Source of the DNA: Sinorhizobium chiapasense
Lineage (GTDB): Bacteria > Pseudomonadota > Alphaproteobacteria > Rhizobiales > Rhizobiaceae
Assembly (NCBI RefSeq): GCF_036488675.1
Contig: NZ_CP133148.1
Location: 124,001 to 188,000 of the forward strand
Reading direction: 5' to 3'
Length of the DNA stretch: 64,000 bases
Below the pieces are notes generated by a model. The model saw only the letters and a list, made by a program, of their open reading frames with translations, did not search any database and was not told the DNA's origin. A program made the position numbers and the translations under genes. Positions 9,039-19,454 of the stretch are shown in pieces (position 1 is the stretch's first letter; each line of letters begins with the position of its first letter).

Positions 9039-10217
9039 GTGCAATTGGGCAGTCGTGAACGAGAAAACCTTCCCGCGGAGCCGAGGCTCTTCGGGCAGCC
9101 GGCCCATTCACGTTCCGCCCTCGTCCTGCCGATCTCGGCCGCACGCTGGTTGCTCGTCCTCGTTCTGCTCGCGGGGGTCTATTTCTTCCACGGCTTCGTG
9201 GTGCCGGTGCTCGCTGCCGTCGTCATCGGCTTTGCGAGTTGGCCGATTTACAGACGGCTGCTTGAGGCGGTGAACGGCAACCGCACCCTGGCAGCTACGA
9301 TCGCCATCGTCTGTGTCGTTGCGTTCATCGTGGTGCCTATTTCGCTCGCTGCCGTCTACGCGGTCGACGAGGTGCGCGACTGGCTTGTCTGGGCAGTCGA
9401 GACGAATGCCAATGGCGCGTCGGTGCCCGCCTGGCTGACGACGATCCCGATTGCCGGCGCTTGGCTCGGCGAGCAATGGGTCAAGTATATCGGCCATCCG
9501 GGCGCGCTCGGCGAGCTGGTGCAGCTCGTCAGCGGCTCGAATATCGGCAATATCTATCGCGGCGTGCTGGTGGTCGGCGCGTCCGCCTTCCAGTCCTTCC
9601 TGACGCTCCTCTTCATGCTGATCACGCTGTTCTTCGTCTATCGCGACGGTCAGTCCTTCTCGAAGCAGCTCGACCATCTCGGCGAGCGGATCTTTCCCAT
9701 GCGCTGGGAACGGCTGTCCCGCGTCGTGCCGCTCACCATCAGCTCGACGGTGACCGGCATGGGCATCATCGCGATCGGCGAAGGCATCGTTCTCGGCGTG
9801 GCCTACTGGCTCGCCGGCGTGCCGTCACCGGTGACGCTCGGCATCATCACCGGCATCATGGCGTTGGTGCCCGGCGGCGCACCGCTCTGCTTCACTCTGG
9901 TGTCGATCTATCTGGTTGCAAGCGGCTCGCCCGTGCAGGGAGTCGTGCTCTTCGCCTGGGGCACGACCGAGCTTTTCATCGTCGACAAGACGCTGAGGCC
10001 GAAACTCGTCGGCGGACCGATCAAGCTGCCGTTTCTGCCGACCTTCTTCGGTCTGATTGGCGGCGTGAAGACGATGGGCTTCCTCGGCCTCTTTGTTGGC
10101 CCCGTCCTCATGGCGCTGCTCGTCGCCATCTGGCGGGAATGGCTGCACGAGGTGACCACGCAGCCCGAGCAGCCGACCGTCAACCATATCTCGCGGGCGG
10201 ATATATCCGTGAAGTGA
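9039..10217 (+). CDS. AI-2E family transporter (PerM/YdiK-like permease)
   Basis: This 392-residue integral membrane protein has about eight predicted helices, including an N-terminal pair (WLLVLVLLAGVYFFHGF and VLAAVVIGFASWPIYRRLL), a central soluble stretch with VDEVRDWLVWAVE, and C-terminal helices with FLPTFFGLIGGVKTMGFLGL. This pattern and the PxxxGG-type motif near residue 345 are typical of the AI-2E exporter superfamily, whose members export small signals or act as ion antiporters; the substrate is not predictable. The GTG start is chosen because GGAGG lies 7 bases upstream. It stands alone between fadD and kdp. Confidence 0.85.
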   Translation: MQLGSRERENLPAEPRLFGQPAHSRSALVLPISAARWLLVLVLLAGVYFFHGFVVPVLAAVVIGFASWPIYRRLLEAVNGNRTLAATIAIVCVVAFIVVPISLAAVYAVDEVRDWLVWAVETNANGASVPAWLTTIPIAGAWLGEQWVKYIGHPGALGELVQLVSGSNIGNIYRGVLVVGASAFQSFLTLLFMLITLFFVYRDGQSFSKQLDHLGERIFPMRWERLSRVVPLTISSTVTGMGIIAIGEGIVLGVAYWLAGVPSPVTLGIITGIMALVPGGAPLCFTLVSIYLVASGSPVQGVVLFAWGTTELFIVDKTLRPKLVGGPIKLPFLPTFFGLIGGVKTMGFLGLFVGPVLMALLVAIWREWLHEVTTQPEQPTVNHISRADISVK

Positions 10218-10595
10218 AGTTTTTCTGGTGACTGGCAAGGACAGCCCGGAATCAATGCTTGGCCCTTCGGCTGGCATCCGACAGGATGATATTTCCCTGA
10301 TCTCAGCGAAAAGTTAGAATTTTCAGCGGCTTAGAGTATTGCGGCGATCGCCGCGCGGCCCGCAGGGTTCCTGCGTGCGACGGTGAACGCGGCGGCACGT
10401 CAGCCGGCCCGTCTATATAAGTTTTTTATTTCTTTGCTCTCCAGCCTCTCTCGAACCTTTATGCGGTTGGCGCGATATTGTGGCCGGATTTAGTCTTCGT
10501 GCGCCTCCTATCAGGCTCGCGGAGAATATCTGTGCGCCGTTACGTGCACAAGGGCTGCTGCGGTTAGTCGTCATAAGAAAATAGGAGTGATGCGG
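10218..10595. promoter_or_regulatory. kdp upstream region
   Basis: A 378-bp gap without a supported gene. It becomes AT-rich near 10415-10435 (TATATAAGTTTTTTATTTC), a likely promoter zone for the kdp operon. A short hairpin-prone stretch lies near 10365-10382. I cannot identify a KdpE binding site by eye. Confidence 0.4.
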
Positions 10596-10676
10596 ATGGA
10601 TTTCGTCGTCCTGTCGATAGGGGTTTTGTTTTTCGCGTTGTCTTTCACCTACGCCAATGCGTGCGACAAGCTTTAG
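10596..10676 (+). CDS. 26-residue membrane peptide upstream of kdpF
   Basis: MDFVVLSIGVLFFALSFTYA followed by NACDKL and stop forms one hydrophobic helix ending in a polar Cys-containing tail. GGAG lies 8 bases before the ATG, better placed than for the alternative ATG at 10590. Peptides of this shape (one helix ending in ACDRL or ACDKL) commonly precede kdpF in many bacteria, as I recall, and probably belong to the Kdp complex or its assembly. It ends 16 bp before kdpF. Confidence 0.65.
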   Translation: MDFVVLSIGVLFFALSFTYANACDKL

Positions 10677-10692
10677 AAGTGTGAATAAAATC

Positions 10693-10782
10693 ATGTTCGT
10701 CGACTACATTCTTGGTGGCGCCGTAACGGTGTTTCTTCTCACCTACCTGATCTACGCGCTCGTTCGCCCAGAGCGGTTTTGA
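10693..10782 (+). CDS. kdpF: KdpF, small subunit of the K+-transporting ATPase
   Basis: This 29-residue single-helix protein (begins MFVDYILGGAVTVFLLTYLI, ends ALVRPERF) matches the KdpF pattern, including the C-terminal basic/aromatic P-E-x-F. KdpF stabilises the KdpABC complex in the membrane. It lies 27 bp before kdpA. Confidence 0.88.
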   Translation: MFVDYILGGAVTVFLLTYLIYALVRPERF

Positions 10783-10809
10783 TCGCACAATATCCGGAAA
10801 GCTACGTCT

Positions 10810-12513
10810 ATGACTCTCAACGGATGGATACAGATCCTCGTCTTCTGCGGGATCGTCATCTTGCTCGTGAAGCCGCTTGGCGGCTACATGACGCGCGTCT
10901 TCAACGGCGAGCGCACCATTCTCTCGCTCATCTTCGGACCGCTCGAGCGCGGCCTCTATCGGATTGCCGGGACGAGCGAACGCGAGGAACAGCACTGGAC
11001 GGCCTATGCCGCGGCGCTGCTGTTCTTCAACCTTGCCGGCTTCCTGCTCCTTTATTTCCTCCAGCGCCTTCAAGGTGCCCTGCCGTTCAATCCGGCCGGC
11101 ATGAGCGCCGTGCCGCCGGAGCTCGCCTTCAACACGGCGGCGAGCTTCATGACCAATACCAATTGGCAGAACTACGGCGGCGAGAGCACGATGTCCTACC
11201 TCGTGCAGATGGCCGGGCTGACGGTGCAGAATTTCGTGTCGGCTGCAACCGGCATTGCCATTGCGGTGGCCCTGATCCGCGGCTTCGCCAGGGCATCGGT
11301 AAAGTCGCTTGGCAATTTCTGGGTCGATATGACCCGAAGCACGCTTTATGTGCTGCTGCCGATCTGCGTTGTGCTGACGCTCGTCTATGTCTATCTCGGC
11401 ATGCCCCAGACCCTCGGCGCCTACGTCAACGCGACGACGCTTGAAGGCGCACAACAGACGATCGCCGTCGGGCCTGTCGCCTCGCAGATCGCCATCAAGA
11501 TGCTCGGCACCAATGGCGGGGGTTTCTTCAACGCCAACGCCGCGCATCCCTTCGAGAATCCGGACGCAATCTCCAATCTGATCCAGATGGTGTCCATCTT
11601 CGCGATTGGGGCGGCCATGACCAACGTCTTCGGCCGCATGGTCGGGAACCAGCGGCAGGGCTGGGCGATCCTTGCGACAATGGGTCTCCTGTTCCTCGCA
11701 GGCGTCGTTGTCTGCTATTGGGCGGAAGCTGCGGGCAACCCGCTCGTCCATGCGCTTGGCCTCGAAGGCGGCAACATGGAAGGCAAGGAAGTCCGCTTCG
11801 GAATTTCGCTCTCGGCCCTCTTTGCAGTCATCACGACGGCCGCCTCCTGCGGCGCGGTCAACGCCATGCATGGCAGCTTCACCGCGCTCGGCGGTCTCAT
11901 TCCGCTGATCAACATGGAACTGGGGGAGATCATCGTCGGCGGCGTCGGCGCCGGCTTCTACGGCATCCTGCTGTTCGTCGTCCTGGCGGTCTTCGTCGCC
12001 GGCCTGATGGTTGGACGCACGCCGGAGTATCTCGGCAAAAAGATCGAGGCGAAAGAGGTCAAAATGGCCGTCCTCGCCGTGCTGTGCCTGCCGGCCGCGA
12101 TGCTGATCTTTACGGCCATTGCCGCGGTCCTGCCGACGGGCGTCGCCTCGATCGGAAATCCCGGCCCGCACGGCTTCTCGGAGATCCTCTACGCCTACAC
12201 TTCGGGTGCAGCGAACAACGGCTCTGCCTTCGGCGGGCTGACCGGGAATACGCCCTGGTACAACATCACCATCGGTATCGCGATGCTGATGGGGCGTTTC
12301 TTGGTGATCATCCCGGCGCTCGCGATCGCTGGCTCGCTCGTCGCCAAGAAGACCGTGCCTGCCTCGGCCGGAACGTTCCCGACCGATGGCGCGCTGTTCG
12401 TCGGCCTTCTGGGCGGCGTCATCCTGATCGTTGGCGGTCTGACCTTCTTCCCGGCCCTCGCCGTTGGCCCGATCGTCGAGCATCTCGCCATGCTTCTCGG
12501 ACAGACCTTCTGA
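10810..12513 (+). CDS. kdpA: KdpA, potassium-binding channel-like subunit
   Basis: This 567-residue integral membrane protein is the K+-selective subunit of the Kdp P-type pump. Pore-loop signatures are visible: [44 protein letters not shown] and [17 protein letters not shown]. These correspond to the four selectivity-filter repeats of the SKT superfamily. It is followed by an extra small ORF before kdpB. Confidence 0.97.
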   Translation: MTLNGWIQILVFCGIVILLVKPLGGYMTRVFNGERTILSLIFGPLERGLYRIAGTSEREEQHWTAYAAALLFFNLAGFLLLYFLQRLQGALPFNPAGMSAVPPELAFNTAASFMTNTNWQNYGGESTMSYLVQMAGLTVQNFVSAATGIAIAVALIRGFARASVKSLGNFWVDMTRSTLYVLLPICVVLTLVYVYLGMPQTLGAYVNATTLEGAQQTIAVGPVASQIAIKMLGTNGGGFFNANAAHPFENPDAISNLIQMVSIFAIGAAMTNVFGRMVGNQRQGWAILATMGLLFLAGVVVCYWAEAAGNPLVHALGLEGGNMEGKEVRFGISLSALFAVITTAASCGAVNAMHGSFTALGGLIPLINMELGEIIVGGVGAGFYGILLFVVLAVFVAGLMVGRTPEYLGKKIEAKEVKMAVLAVLCLPAAMLIFTAIAAVLPTGVASIGNPGPHGFSEILYAYTSGAANNGSAFGGLTGNTPWYNITIGIAMLMGRFLVIIPALAIAGSLVAKKTVPASAGTFPTDGALFVGLLGGVILIVGGLTFFPALAVGPIVEHLAMLLGQTF

Positions 12514-12523
12514 AGGTGATGTC

Positions 12524-12697
12524 ATGGAACAGCCGTTCTACCAGTCACGCAAACACGTCGACCCCCGCACCAGCCAGATGGCGTGGGGACCGGTCGAGCC
12601 TCCGCGCATATCGAGCATCCTTCTCCTGATGACGGGCGTCATGGTGCTGGTCGTGCTCCTCGTCGAGGCGCTCATTCCGCTGTTCACGGCGACCTGA
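12524..12697 (+). CDS. 57-residue single-pass membrane protein between kdpA and kdpB
   Basis: This small ORF has a polar 28-residue N-terminus ([20 protein letters not shown]...) and one hydrophobic helix ([20 protein letters not shown]). It starts 10 bp after the kdpA stop with AAGGTGAT upstream and ends 40 bp before kdpB. The gap would otherwise be 224 bp in a tightly packed operon, which supports it being a gene. I do not recognise the family; the position suggests a Kdp accessory subunit. Nothing in the sequence shows a function. Confidence 0.6.
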   Translation: MEQPFYQSRKHVDPRTSQMAWGPVEPPRISSILLLMTGVMVLVVLLVEALIPLFTAT

Positions 12698-12737
12698 CGG
12701 ATCGCGGTCACTTAAGAACTTCAAGCTGGAGTCTCCT

Positions 12738-14828
12738 ATGAGCCAGTCCAAATCCGCGAGCATCATGGACGCTCGCATCCTCGTGCCCGCCATGGGCGAT
12801 GCATTCCGCAAGCTCAATCCCAGGAGCCTTGCCAAAAATCCGGTGATATTTGTTGTCGCCGTCGTTTCCGCGCTCACGACCATCCTTTTGTTCAGGGATC
12901 TCGCGACCGGTGGCGACAATATCGGTTTCTCGTTCCAGATCGTTCTCTGGCTCTGGTTCACCGTGCTTTTCGCCAATTTCGCGGAAGCCGTCGCCGAAGG
13001 CCGCGGCAAGGCACAAGCTGAGTCTCTGAGGCGCACACGCACGGAAACGCAGGCCAAGCTGCTGACGGGCGGCGACCGCACGAGCTTCAAACTCGTGCCC
13101 GGCACCAGTTTGAAGGTCGGTGACCTCGTCCTCGTCGAGGCCGGCGACATCATCCCGTCCGACGGCGAGGTGATCGAAGGCGTGGCCTCGGTCAACGAGG
13201 CGGCGATCACCGGCGAATCCGCTCCGGTCATCCGTGAGTCCGGCGGCGACCGTTCGGCCGTCACCGGCGGCACCCAGGTGCTGTCGGACTGGATCCGCGT
13301 GCGGATCACCGCGGCGGCGGGCTCGACCTTCATCGACCGCATGATCTCGCTCGTGGAGGGCGCCGAACGTCAGAAGACGCCGAACGAGATCGCTCTCAAC
13401 ATCCTGCTTGCCGGGATGACGCTGATCTTCCTGCTGGCGACGGTGACCATTCCGAGCTTCGCCACCTATGCCGGCGGCTATATCCCGGTTCTGGTGCTCG
13501 TGGCACTCTTCGTGACCCTGATCCCGACGACGATCGGCGCCCTGCTCTCCGCGATCGGCATCGCGGGCATGGACCGCCTCGTGCGCTTCAACGTGCTTGC
13601 CATGTCGGGCCGTGCGGTCGAGGCGGCCGGCGATGTCGACACGCTGCTGCTTGACAAGACCGGCACGATCACGCTCGGCAATCGCCAGGCGACGGAGTTC
13701 AAGCCGGTCGCGGGTGTCACGGCAGAGGAACTTGCCAATGCCGCTCAGCTCGCCTCGCTTGCCGACGAGACGCCGGAAGGCCGCTCCATCGTCGTGCTTG
13801 CCAAGGAGAAATATGGCATCCGCGCCCGCGAGATGGGCAGCCTGCATGCCACCTTCGTGCCCTTCACGGCGCAGAGCCGCATGAGCGGCGTCGATTTCGA
13901 CGGCTCGAGCATTCGCAAGGGTGCCGTCGATGCCGTGCTTCGGCACGTGGACCACACGGTAGCGGCGTCCGCGAACGGCCTTGGGAGTGTCGTGGCGCCG
14001 CGCGAACCGCAAGCGGCCCGCGAGATCCAGACGATCGCGGATGAAATCGCCAAGTCCGGCGGCACACCGCTCGCCGTCGTCAAGGACGGCCGGCTGCTTG
14101 GCGTCGTTCATCTGAAAGACATCGTCAAGGGCGGCATCCGCGAGCGCTTTGCCGAATTGCGCCGCATGGGTATCCGGACCGTTATGATCACCGGCGACAA
14201 TCCGATGACGGCGGCCGCGATCGCCGCGGAAGCCGGCGTCGACGATTTCCTTGCGCAAGCCACGCCCGAAAACAAGCTCAGCCTCATCCGCGAGGAGCAG
14301 GCCAAGGGCAAGCTGGTGGCGATGTGCGGTGACGGCACCAACGACGCTCCCGCGCTCGCCCAGGCCGACGTCGGCGTCGCGATGAACACCGGCACGGTCG
14401 CGGCGCGCGAAGCCGGCAACATGGTCGATCTCGATTCCGATCCGACCAAGCTCATCGAGATCGTCGAGATAGGCAAGCAGCTGCTGATGACGCGCGGCGC
14501 CTTGACCACCTTCTCCATCGCCAACGACGTTGCGAAGTATTTCGCGATCATTCCGGCAATGTTCCTGGCCTTCTATCCGCAACTCGGCGCGCTCAACATC
14601 ATGGGGCTTGCCACCCCTCAGAGCGCAATCCTGTCGGCAATCATCTTCAACGCGCTGATCATCGTCGCGCTGATCCCGCTCTCGCTGAAAGGCGTGAAAT
14701 ACAGGGCTATCGGCGCCGGCGCGCTGCTGTCGCGAAACCTCATGATTTATGGCCTCGGCGGCATCATCGTGCCCTTCGTCGGCATCAAGGCGATCGACGT
14801 CGTCATCACCGCGCTTGGCCTCGTATAA
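12738..14828 (+). CDS. kdpB: KdpB, catalytic P-type ATPase subunit
   Basis: This 696-residue P-type ATPase energises K+ uptake by Kdp. The phosphorylation motif DKTGTITLG has its Asp at about residue 306; the actuator loop [10 protein letters not shown], the hinge [16 protein letters not shown] and the nucleotide-binding region are intact. Size equals the usual KdpB length. The ATG at 12738 follows CTGGAG, and kdpC starts 11 bp after the stop. Confidence 0.97.
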   Translation: MSQSKSASIMDARILVPAMGDAFRKLNPRSLAKNPVIFVVAVVSALTTILLFRDLATGGDNIGFSFQIVLWLWFTVLFANFAEAVAEGRGKAQAESLRRTRTETQAKLLTGGDRTSFKLVPGTSLKVGDLVLVEAGDIIPSDGEVIEGVASVNEAAITGESAPVIRESGGDRSAVTGGTQVLSDWIRVRITAAAGSTFIDRMISLVEGAERQKTPNEIALNILLAGMTLIFLLATVTIPSFATYAGGYIPVLVLVALFVTLIPTTIGALLSAIGIAGMDRLVRFNVLAMSGRAVEAAGDVDTLLLDKTGTITLGNRQATEFKPVAGVTAEELANAAQLASLADETPEGRSIVVLAKEKYGIRAREMGSLHATFVPFTAQSRMSGVDFDGSSIRKGAVDAVLRHVDHTVAASANGLGSVVAPREPQAAREIQTIADEIAKSGGTPLAVVKDGRLLGVVHLKDIVKGGIRERFAELRRMGIRTVMITGDNPMTAAAIAAEAGVDDFLAQATPENKLSLIREEQAKGKLVAMCGDGTNDAPALAQADVGVAMNTGTVAAREAGNMVDLDSDPTKLIEIVEIGKQLLMTRGALTTFSIANDVAKYFAIIPAMFLAFYPQLGALNIMGLATPQSAILSAIIFNALIIVALIPLSLKGVKYRAIGAGALLSRNLMIYGLGGIIVPFVGIKAIDVVITALGLV

Positions 14829-14839
14829 GGATCATCTCG

Positions 14840-15409
14840 ATGTTGAAACAACTCAGACCCGCGATCGTCATGATCATCGCATTGACCGTCATAACCGGAC
14901 TGGTTTACCCGCTCGGGATGACCGGGATCGCTCAAGCGCTTTTCCCGTATCAGGCCAATGGCAGCCTGATCGAGAAAGACGGCAAGGTGATCGGCTCCGA
15001 GCTGATCGGCCAGGCTTTCAGCGGTGAGGGCTACTTCCATGGCCGTCCCTCTGCCGCCGGCGACGGGTACAACGCTGCCGGATCCAGCGGCTCCAACCTC
15101 GGGCCGACGAGCGCGAAGCTGATCGACCGCATCAAGGCCGATGCCGAGGCGCTGAAGGGGGAGAACCCCTCTGCGCCGGTGCCGATGGACCTCGTCACGA
15201 CTTCCGGCAGCGGCCTCGATCCTCATATTTCCCCCGAAGCCGCCTACTTCCAGGTACCGCGGGTCGCAGGGGCACGTGGCATGGACGAGGCCGCGGTCAG
15301 GGCACTCGTCGACGGCCACGTCGAGGCGCGGGAGCTCGGTTTCATGGGCGAGCCGCGCGTGAACGTGCTCGCGCTCAACCTTGCGCTCGATAGCGCAGGA
15401 GCGCAATAA
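14840..15409 (+). CDS. kdpC: KdpC, accessory subunit of the potassium pump
   Basis: This 189-residue protein has one N-terminal helix ([20 protein letters not shown]) and a periplasmic domain with the conserved [12 protein letters not shown] and SGSNLGPTS motifs. The C-terminal [20 protein letters not shown] is also typical. It completes the KdpFABC complex, acting as the inner-membrane bridge between KdpA and KdpB. The 59-bp gap to kdpD contains a short hairpin. Confidence 0.96.
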   Translation: MLKQLRPAIVMIIALTVITGLVYPLGMTGIAQALFPYQANGSLIEKDGKVIGSELIGQAFSGEGYFHGRPSAAGDGYNAAGSSGSNLGPTSAKLIDRIKADAEALKGENPSAPVPMDLVTTSGSGLDPHISPEAAYFQVPRVAGARGMDEAAVRALVDGHVEARELGFMGEPRVNVLALNLALDSAGAQ

Positions 15410-15468
15410 GGCGAAGCGTCGGAGCCCGTTTCACGATGGGCTTCGGCGTTCTCAACGAGGGAAGATGA

Positions 15469-18174
15469 ATGGTTGACGAGAGACACGGTACTGATACCCG
15501 ACCGTCGCCGGACGCTCTCCTTGAAAGCGCCGAACGCGAGACGCGCGGCCGGCTGAAGATTTTCCTCGGCGCAGCGCCTGGTGTCGGCAAGACCTATGAA
15601 ATGCTGGTCTCGGGAAGAGCGCGCAAGGCCGAGGGAACAGATGTCGTCATCGGCGTCGTCGAGACCCATGGTCGCAAGGAGACCCAAGCGCTTGCCGAGG
15701 GGTTCGAGGTTGTCCCGCGCAAGAGGGTCGACTACAAGGGCCACCTCCTCGATGAGATGGACATAGACGCCATCCTCACGCGCCGCCCGGAACTGGTTCT
15801 CGTCGATGAGCTTGCCCACACCAATGTCGACGGCAGCCGTCATGCCAAGCGCTACCTCGACGTCGAGGAAATCCTCGCCCGGGGCATCGACGTCTACACG
15901 ACGCTGAATGTCCAGCACATCGAAAGCCTCAATGACGTGGTCGCGCAGATCACGCGCATCCGGGTGCGCGAAACCGTGCCGGACTCGATCATCGATCGCG
16001 CCGACGACGTCGAGATCATCGATCTCACTCCCGATGACCTGATCAAGCGCCTGCATGAGGGCAAGGTATACCTGCCGAAGACGGCGAAACGGGCGATCCA
16101 GAACTACTTTTCACCCGGCAACCTGACGGCCCTGCGCGAGCTCGCCTTGCGTCGCACGGCGCAGCGTGTCGACGAACAGCTCGTTAGCCACATGCAGGCG
16201 CATGCCATACCGGGCCCATGGGCGGCGGGAGACCGGGTCCTCGTCTGCATCGACGAGCGGCCGCGCGGAGCGTCGCTTGTCCGCTATGCCAAGCGTCAGG
16301 CGGATCGATTGCGCGCGCCCTGGGCGGCGCTTCACGTCGAGACGTCACGCTCGGTCAACCTCTCCGATGCCGACAAGGACCGGCTTGCGGCGCATCTGCG
16401 GCTCGCGGAGCAACTGGGCGGAGAGGCAACGACGGTTCCCGGGGCGAACGTGGCGAGCGAGATCCTTCGCCATGCGGCCGCGAACAATGTCACGCAAGTG
16501 ATCGTCGGAAAGCCCAGCAAGTCCCGATGGCGCGAGCTCGTCGAAGGATCGGTCTCGCATGACCTGATCCGGCAGGCGGGCGACATCAGCGTGCACGTAG
16601 TTTCCGGAGCAGCGGCGGCGCCCGCCGAGCAGCGCGGCGTCAAGACCGCGCCGGCGCCGACACAGGTCAGGCTCCGCCCCTATCTCTGGAGCACGGTCTA
16701 TATCGCCACGGCACTCGCACTCGGCGCGCTGCTGGACCAGGTCCTGGACGTTCAGAACATAGCGCTCGTGTTTCTGATGGCGGTGCTGATTTCGGCGCTG
16801 ACCGGTGGACTGTGGCCGGCACTCTATGCCTGCGTCGCGAGCGCGCTTGCTTTCAACTTCTTCTTTCTCGATCCGCGCTACACCCTGACGATCGAGGACC
16901 CGGAAAGCGTCCTGGCGCTCGTCTTCTTTCTCGTGGTCGCGGTGATCGCGAGCAATCTGACGGCGCGCGTGCAGCGGCAGGCAATCGCCGCGCGGCAGCG
17001 GGCAAGGACGACCGAAGACCTCTATCTCTTTTCGAAGAAGCTCGCGAGCACCGGCACATTGGATGACGTGCTGTGGGCCACGGCCTACCAGATCGCCTCC
17101 ATGCTGAAGGTGCGCGTCGTCATCCTCCTCCCGGAGGAAAATTCGATCGAGGTCAAGGCGGGTTATCCGCCCGACGACACGCTGGTCGATGCCGATATCG
17201 CCGCCGCCCGCTGGGCATGGGAACATGACCGGCCGGCGGGCCGCGGAGCCGATACGCTGCCGGGCGCCAAACGCCTCTATCTTCCTCTGAAGACCGGCCG
17301 CACGGCGATCGGCGTGGTGGGGCTCGACAATGACAAGCAGGGACCGCTGCTGACACCGGAGCAACAGCGGCTCTTCGATGCGCTTGCCGATCAGGCGGCG
17401 CTTGCCATCGAGCGGATCCAGCTTGTCGCCGACGTCGATCGGGCGAGGCTGGCGGCGGAGGCGGACAGGCTCCGCACTGCGCTGTTGACGTCGATTTCCC
17501 ATGACCTCAAGACGCCGCTTGCGGCGATCATGGGAGCGGCGGGCACGTTGCGTGACTATTCGGCCTCCATGCCGGAGGGCGATCGCGTGGACCTCCTTTC
17601 GACCGTCGTCGATGAATCCGAGCGTCTCAATCGGTTCATCACCAATCTCCTCGACATGACCAGGATTGAATCCGGAGCGACGCAGCCCAACGCCTCCTCG
17701 CATTACGTCGGCGACATCGTCGGCACCGCATTGAGCCGGGCGAACAAGATCCTGGCAAGCCACAGGACGCTGATCGACATTCCGCCGGACCTGCCGATGC
17801 TGAAGCTCGACCCCGTCCTGTTCGAGCAGGTGCTGTTCAATCTTCTCGACAATGCTGCCAAATATGCCGCGCCAAACTCGACGATCCAGATCCGCGGCTG
17901 GGCAGACGGCAACGTCGTTCTGTTGCAGGTCATCGACGAGGGGCCGGGCATTCCGGCCGGCGACCTCGAGCGTGTGTTCGATTCCTTCTATCGCGTCGAA
18001 AAGCGCGATCATGTCCGGGCGGGCACCGGGCTCGGCCTTTCGATCTGCAGGGGGTTTGTCGAGGCGATGGGCGGTACGATCTCCGCCGGAAACAGGACGG
18101 ACCGATCGGGCGCGATCTTTACGATCAGGATGCCCATTCCGGCGGAAAGGCCAAATCTGGAAAATCTGACATGA
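15469..18174 (+). CDS. kdpD: KdpD, osmosensitive K+ sensor histidine kinase
   Basis: This 901-residue sensor kinase has the N-terminal KdpD domain with the P-loop GAAPGVGKTYEML, a universal-stress-protein-like part (VLVCIDERPRGASLVRYAK), four membrane helices near residues 405-500, a GAF-like region, the phospho-acceptor His678 in SISHDLKTPL, and ATPase boxes NLLDNAAKYA, DEGPGIP and GTGLGLSICRGF. It senses low K+ or turgor and phosphorylates KdpE. It overlaps kdpE by ATGA. EIIA-Ntr proteins are known KdpD partners in E. coli, and one is encoded just downstream. Confidence 0.96.
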   Translation: MVDERHGTDTRPSPDALLESAERETRGRLKIFLGAAPGVGKTYEMLVSGRARKAEGTDVVIGVVETHGRKETQALAEGFEVVPRKRVDYKGHLLDEMDIDAILTRRPELVLVDELAHTNVDGSRHAKRYLDVEEILARGIDVYTTLNVQHIESLNDVVAQITRIRVRETVPDSIIDRADDVEIIDLTPDDLIKRLHEGKVYLPKTAKRAIQNYFSPGNLTALRELALRRTAQRVDEQLVSHMQAHAIPGPWAAGDRVLVCIDERPRGASLVRYAKRQADRLRAPWAALHVETSRSVNLSDADKDRLAAHLRLAEQLGGEATTVPGANVASEILRHAAANNVTQVIVGKPSKSRWRELVEGSVSHDLIRQAGDISVHVVSGAAAAPAEQRGVKTAPAPTQVRLRPYLWSTVYIATALALGALLDQVLDVQNIALVFLMAVLISALTGGLWPALYACVASALAFNFFFLDPRYTLTIEDPESVLALVFFLVVAVIASNLTARVQRQAIAARQRARTTEDLYLFSKKLASTGTLDDVLWATAYQIASMLKVRVVILLPEENSIEVKAGYPPDDTLVDADIAAARWAWEHDRPAGRGADTLPGAKRLYLPLKTGRTAIGVVGLDNDKQGPLLTPEQQRLFDALADQAALAIERIQLVADVDRARLAAEADRLRTALLTSISHDLKTPLAAIMGAAGTLRDYSASMPEGDRVDLLSTVVDESERLNRFITNLLDMTRIESGATQPNASSHYVGDIVGTALSRANKILASHRTLIDIPPDLPMLKLDPVLFEQVLFNLLDNAAKYAAPNSTIQIRGWADGNVVLLQVIDEGPGIPAGDLERVFDSFYRVEKRDHVRAGTGLGLSICRGFVEAMGGTISAGNRTDRSGAIFTIRMPIPAERPNLENLT

Positions 18175-18866
18175 CGATCTCTGCCGTGAAAATACTGGTC
18201 GTGGACGACGAGCCGGCGATCCGGAAGCTGCTTCGCGTGGGCCTGACGACCGAAGGCTATGCGGTAATGGAAGCGATCAACGCCAAGGACGCGATCGCCC
18301 AGGTGAGCGCGGAACAGCCGGACGTGATCCTGCTCGACCTCGGCCTGCCCGACATGCCCGGCCACGACCTCCTTGGCAGATGGCGAAACGAGGAAGCGCT
18401 GGATTTGCCGATCGTCATTCTCTCCAGCCGCACCGACGAGACCGGCATCGTCAGGGCGCTGGAGGTCGGTGCTGACGACTACGTGACAAAACCATTCGGC
18501 ATGAAGGAACTCGTGGCGCGCATCCGGGTCGCGCTTCGGCACAGGTTGCAGCAGCAGGGAGAGCGGCCGGTCTTCAAGACCGGCGAACTTTCGGTCGATC
18601 TCGTCAAACGCATCGTGAAGATCGGAGACAAGGAGATCAAGCTGTCGCCCAAGGAGTACGATATTCTGCGCGTGCTCGTGCAGCATGCGGGCAAGGTCAT
18701 CACGCACCAATATCTGTTGAACCAGGTCTGGGGCGGGTCGACCGACGTCCAGTATCTCCGCGTCTATGTTCGCCAGCTTCGCCAAAAGATCGAGCGAAGT
18801 CCCGATCAACCTCAATACATCACGACCGAGACCGGCGTCGGCTATCGCCTGCGCGAGGTCGATTAG
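18171..18866 (+). CDS. kdpE: KdpE, OmpR-family response regulator
   Basis: The 231-residue regulator has a receiver domain with the acidic pair VVDDEP, phospho-acceptor Asp56 in LLDLGLP and Lys in VTKPF, then an OmpR/PhoB winged helix (LSPKEYDILRVLV to YITTETGVGYRLREVD). It activates the kdp operon when phosphorylated by KdpD. The start overlaps kdpD by four bases. Confidence 0.96.
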   Translation: MTISAVKILVVDDEPAIRKLLRVGLTTEGYAVMEAINAKDAIAQVSAEQPDVILLDLGLPDMPGHDLLGRWRNEEALDLPIVILSSRTDETGIVRALEVGADDYVTKPFGMKELVARIRVALRHRLQQQGERPVFKTGELSVDLVKRIVKIGDKEIKLSPKEYDILRVLVQHAGKVITHQYLLNQVWGGSTDVQYLRVYVRQLRQKIERSPDQPQYITTETGVGYRLREVD

Positions 18867-18916
18867 GTGCTCAAGGGCATCATCGCTCTTAGACGTGTGA
18901 ACAGCGAAACGGCATC

Positions 18917-19366
18917 ATGAAAATCTCGGAAATTATCAGTCCGGAGAGCGTCAGACTTGATCTGACCTCATCATCGAAGACGAGCCTTCTGCAGGCGATC
19001 TCGGAAATCGCCGCAACGGAGCTTGGCATTGGAGCGTCGGAGATACTCCTTGCCTTGACCAACCGGGAGAAGCTCGGCTCGACCGGCATCGGTCAAGGCA
19101 TCGCCATTCCGCACGCGCCCGTGCCGGGTGTGGAACGCCCCTTCTTCCTGATCATACGGCTGAAGAAACCGATTGATTTCGAGGCGGTCGACGATGCTCC
19201 GGTCGATATCGTCTGCCTGTTGCTGACACCGGTCCAGGGAAGTCAGCTGAACATGCTGGCCCACCTGGCGAGAAAACTGCGGTCACCGGAAATCGTCGGG
19301 GCGATCCGATCCTCTTCGTCGCCCGAGGAGGTGTATTCGCTGCTGGTGGATGACGGGGCAATGTAA
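18917..19366 (+). CDS. PTS EIIA-Ntr (PtsN-like) protein linked to kdpDE
   Basis: This 149-residue PTS IIA type-2 domain has the phosphorylatable His66 in GIGQGIAIPHAPV, the hallmark of EIIA-Ntr. It starts 50 bp after kdpE on the same strand, so it is probably a late gene of the kdp operon. In enteric bacteria and in Rhizobium, dephospho-EIIA-Ntr binds KdpD and tunes kdp expression. Most rhizobia also carry a housekeeping ptsN near rpoN, so this is likely a second, pathway-dedicated copy; that is inference, since the other locus is outside the window. Confidence 0.88.
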   Translation: MKISEIISPESVRLDLTSSSKTSLLQAISEIAATELGIGASEILLALTNREKLGSTGIGQGIAIPHAPVPGVERPFFLIIRLKKPIDFEAVDDAPVDIVCLLLTPVQGSQLNMLAHLARKLRSPEIVGAIRSSSSPEEVYSLLVDDGAM

Positions 19367-19454
19367 GTGCGAACGGCTATTTTTGCGCGTGCGACAAAGT
19401 TCCATGCATTGACGAAAAGGAGGCGCCAGGCGCACCCGGGCGCTCGCTTTTCAG

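Noticed and set aside
10645..14582. Long minus-strand frames opposite kdpA and kdpB (over 600 codons each)
   Set aside because: High-GC codon bias leaves the antisense frame open; composition is rich in Arg, Asp, His and Gln without motifs.
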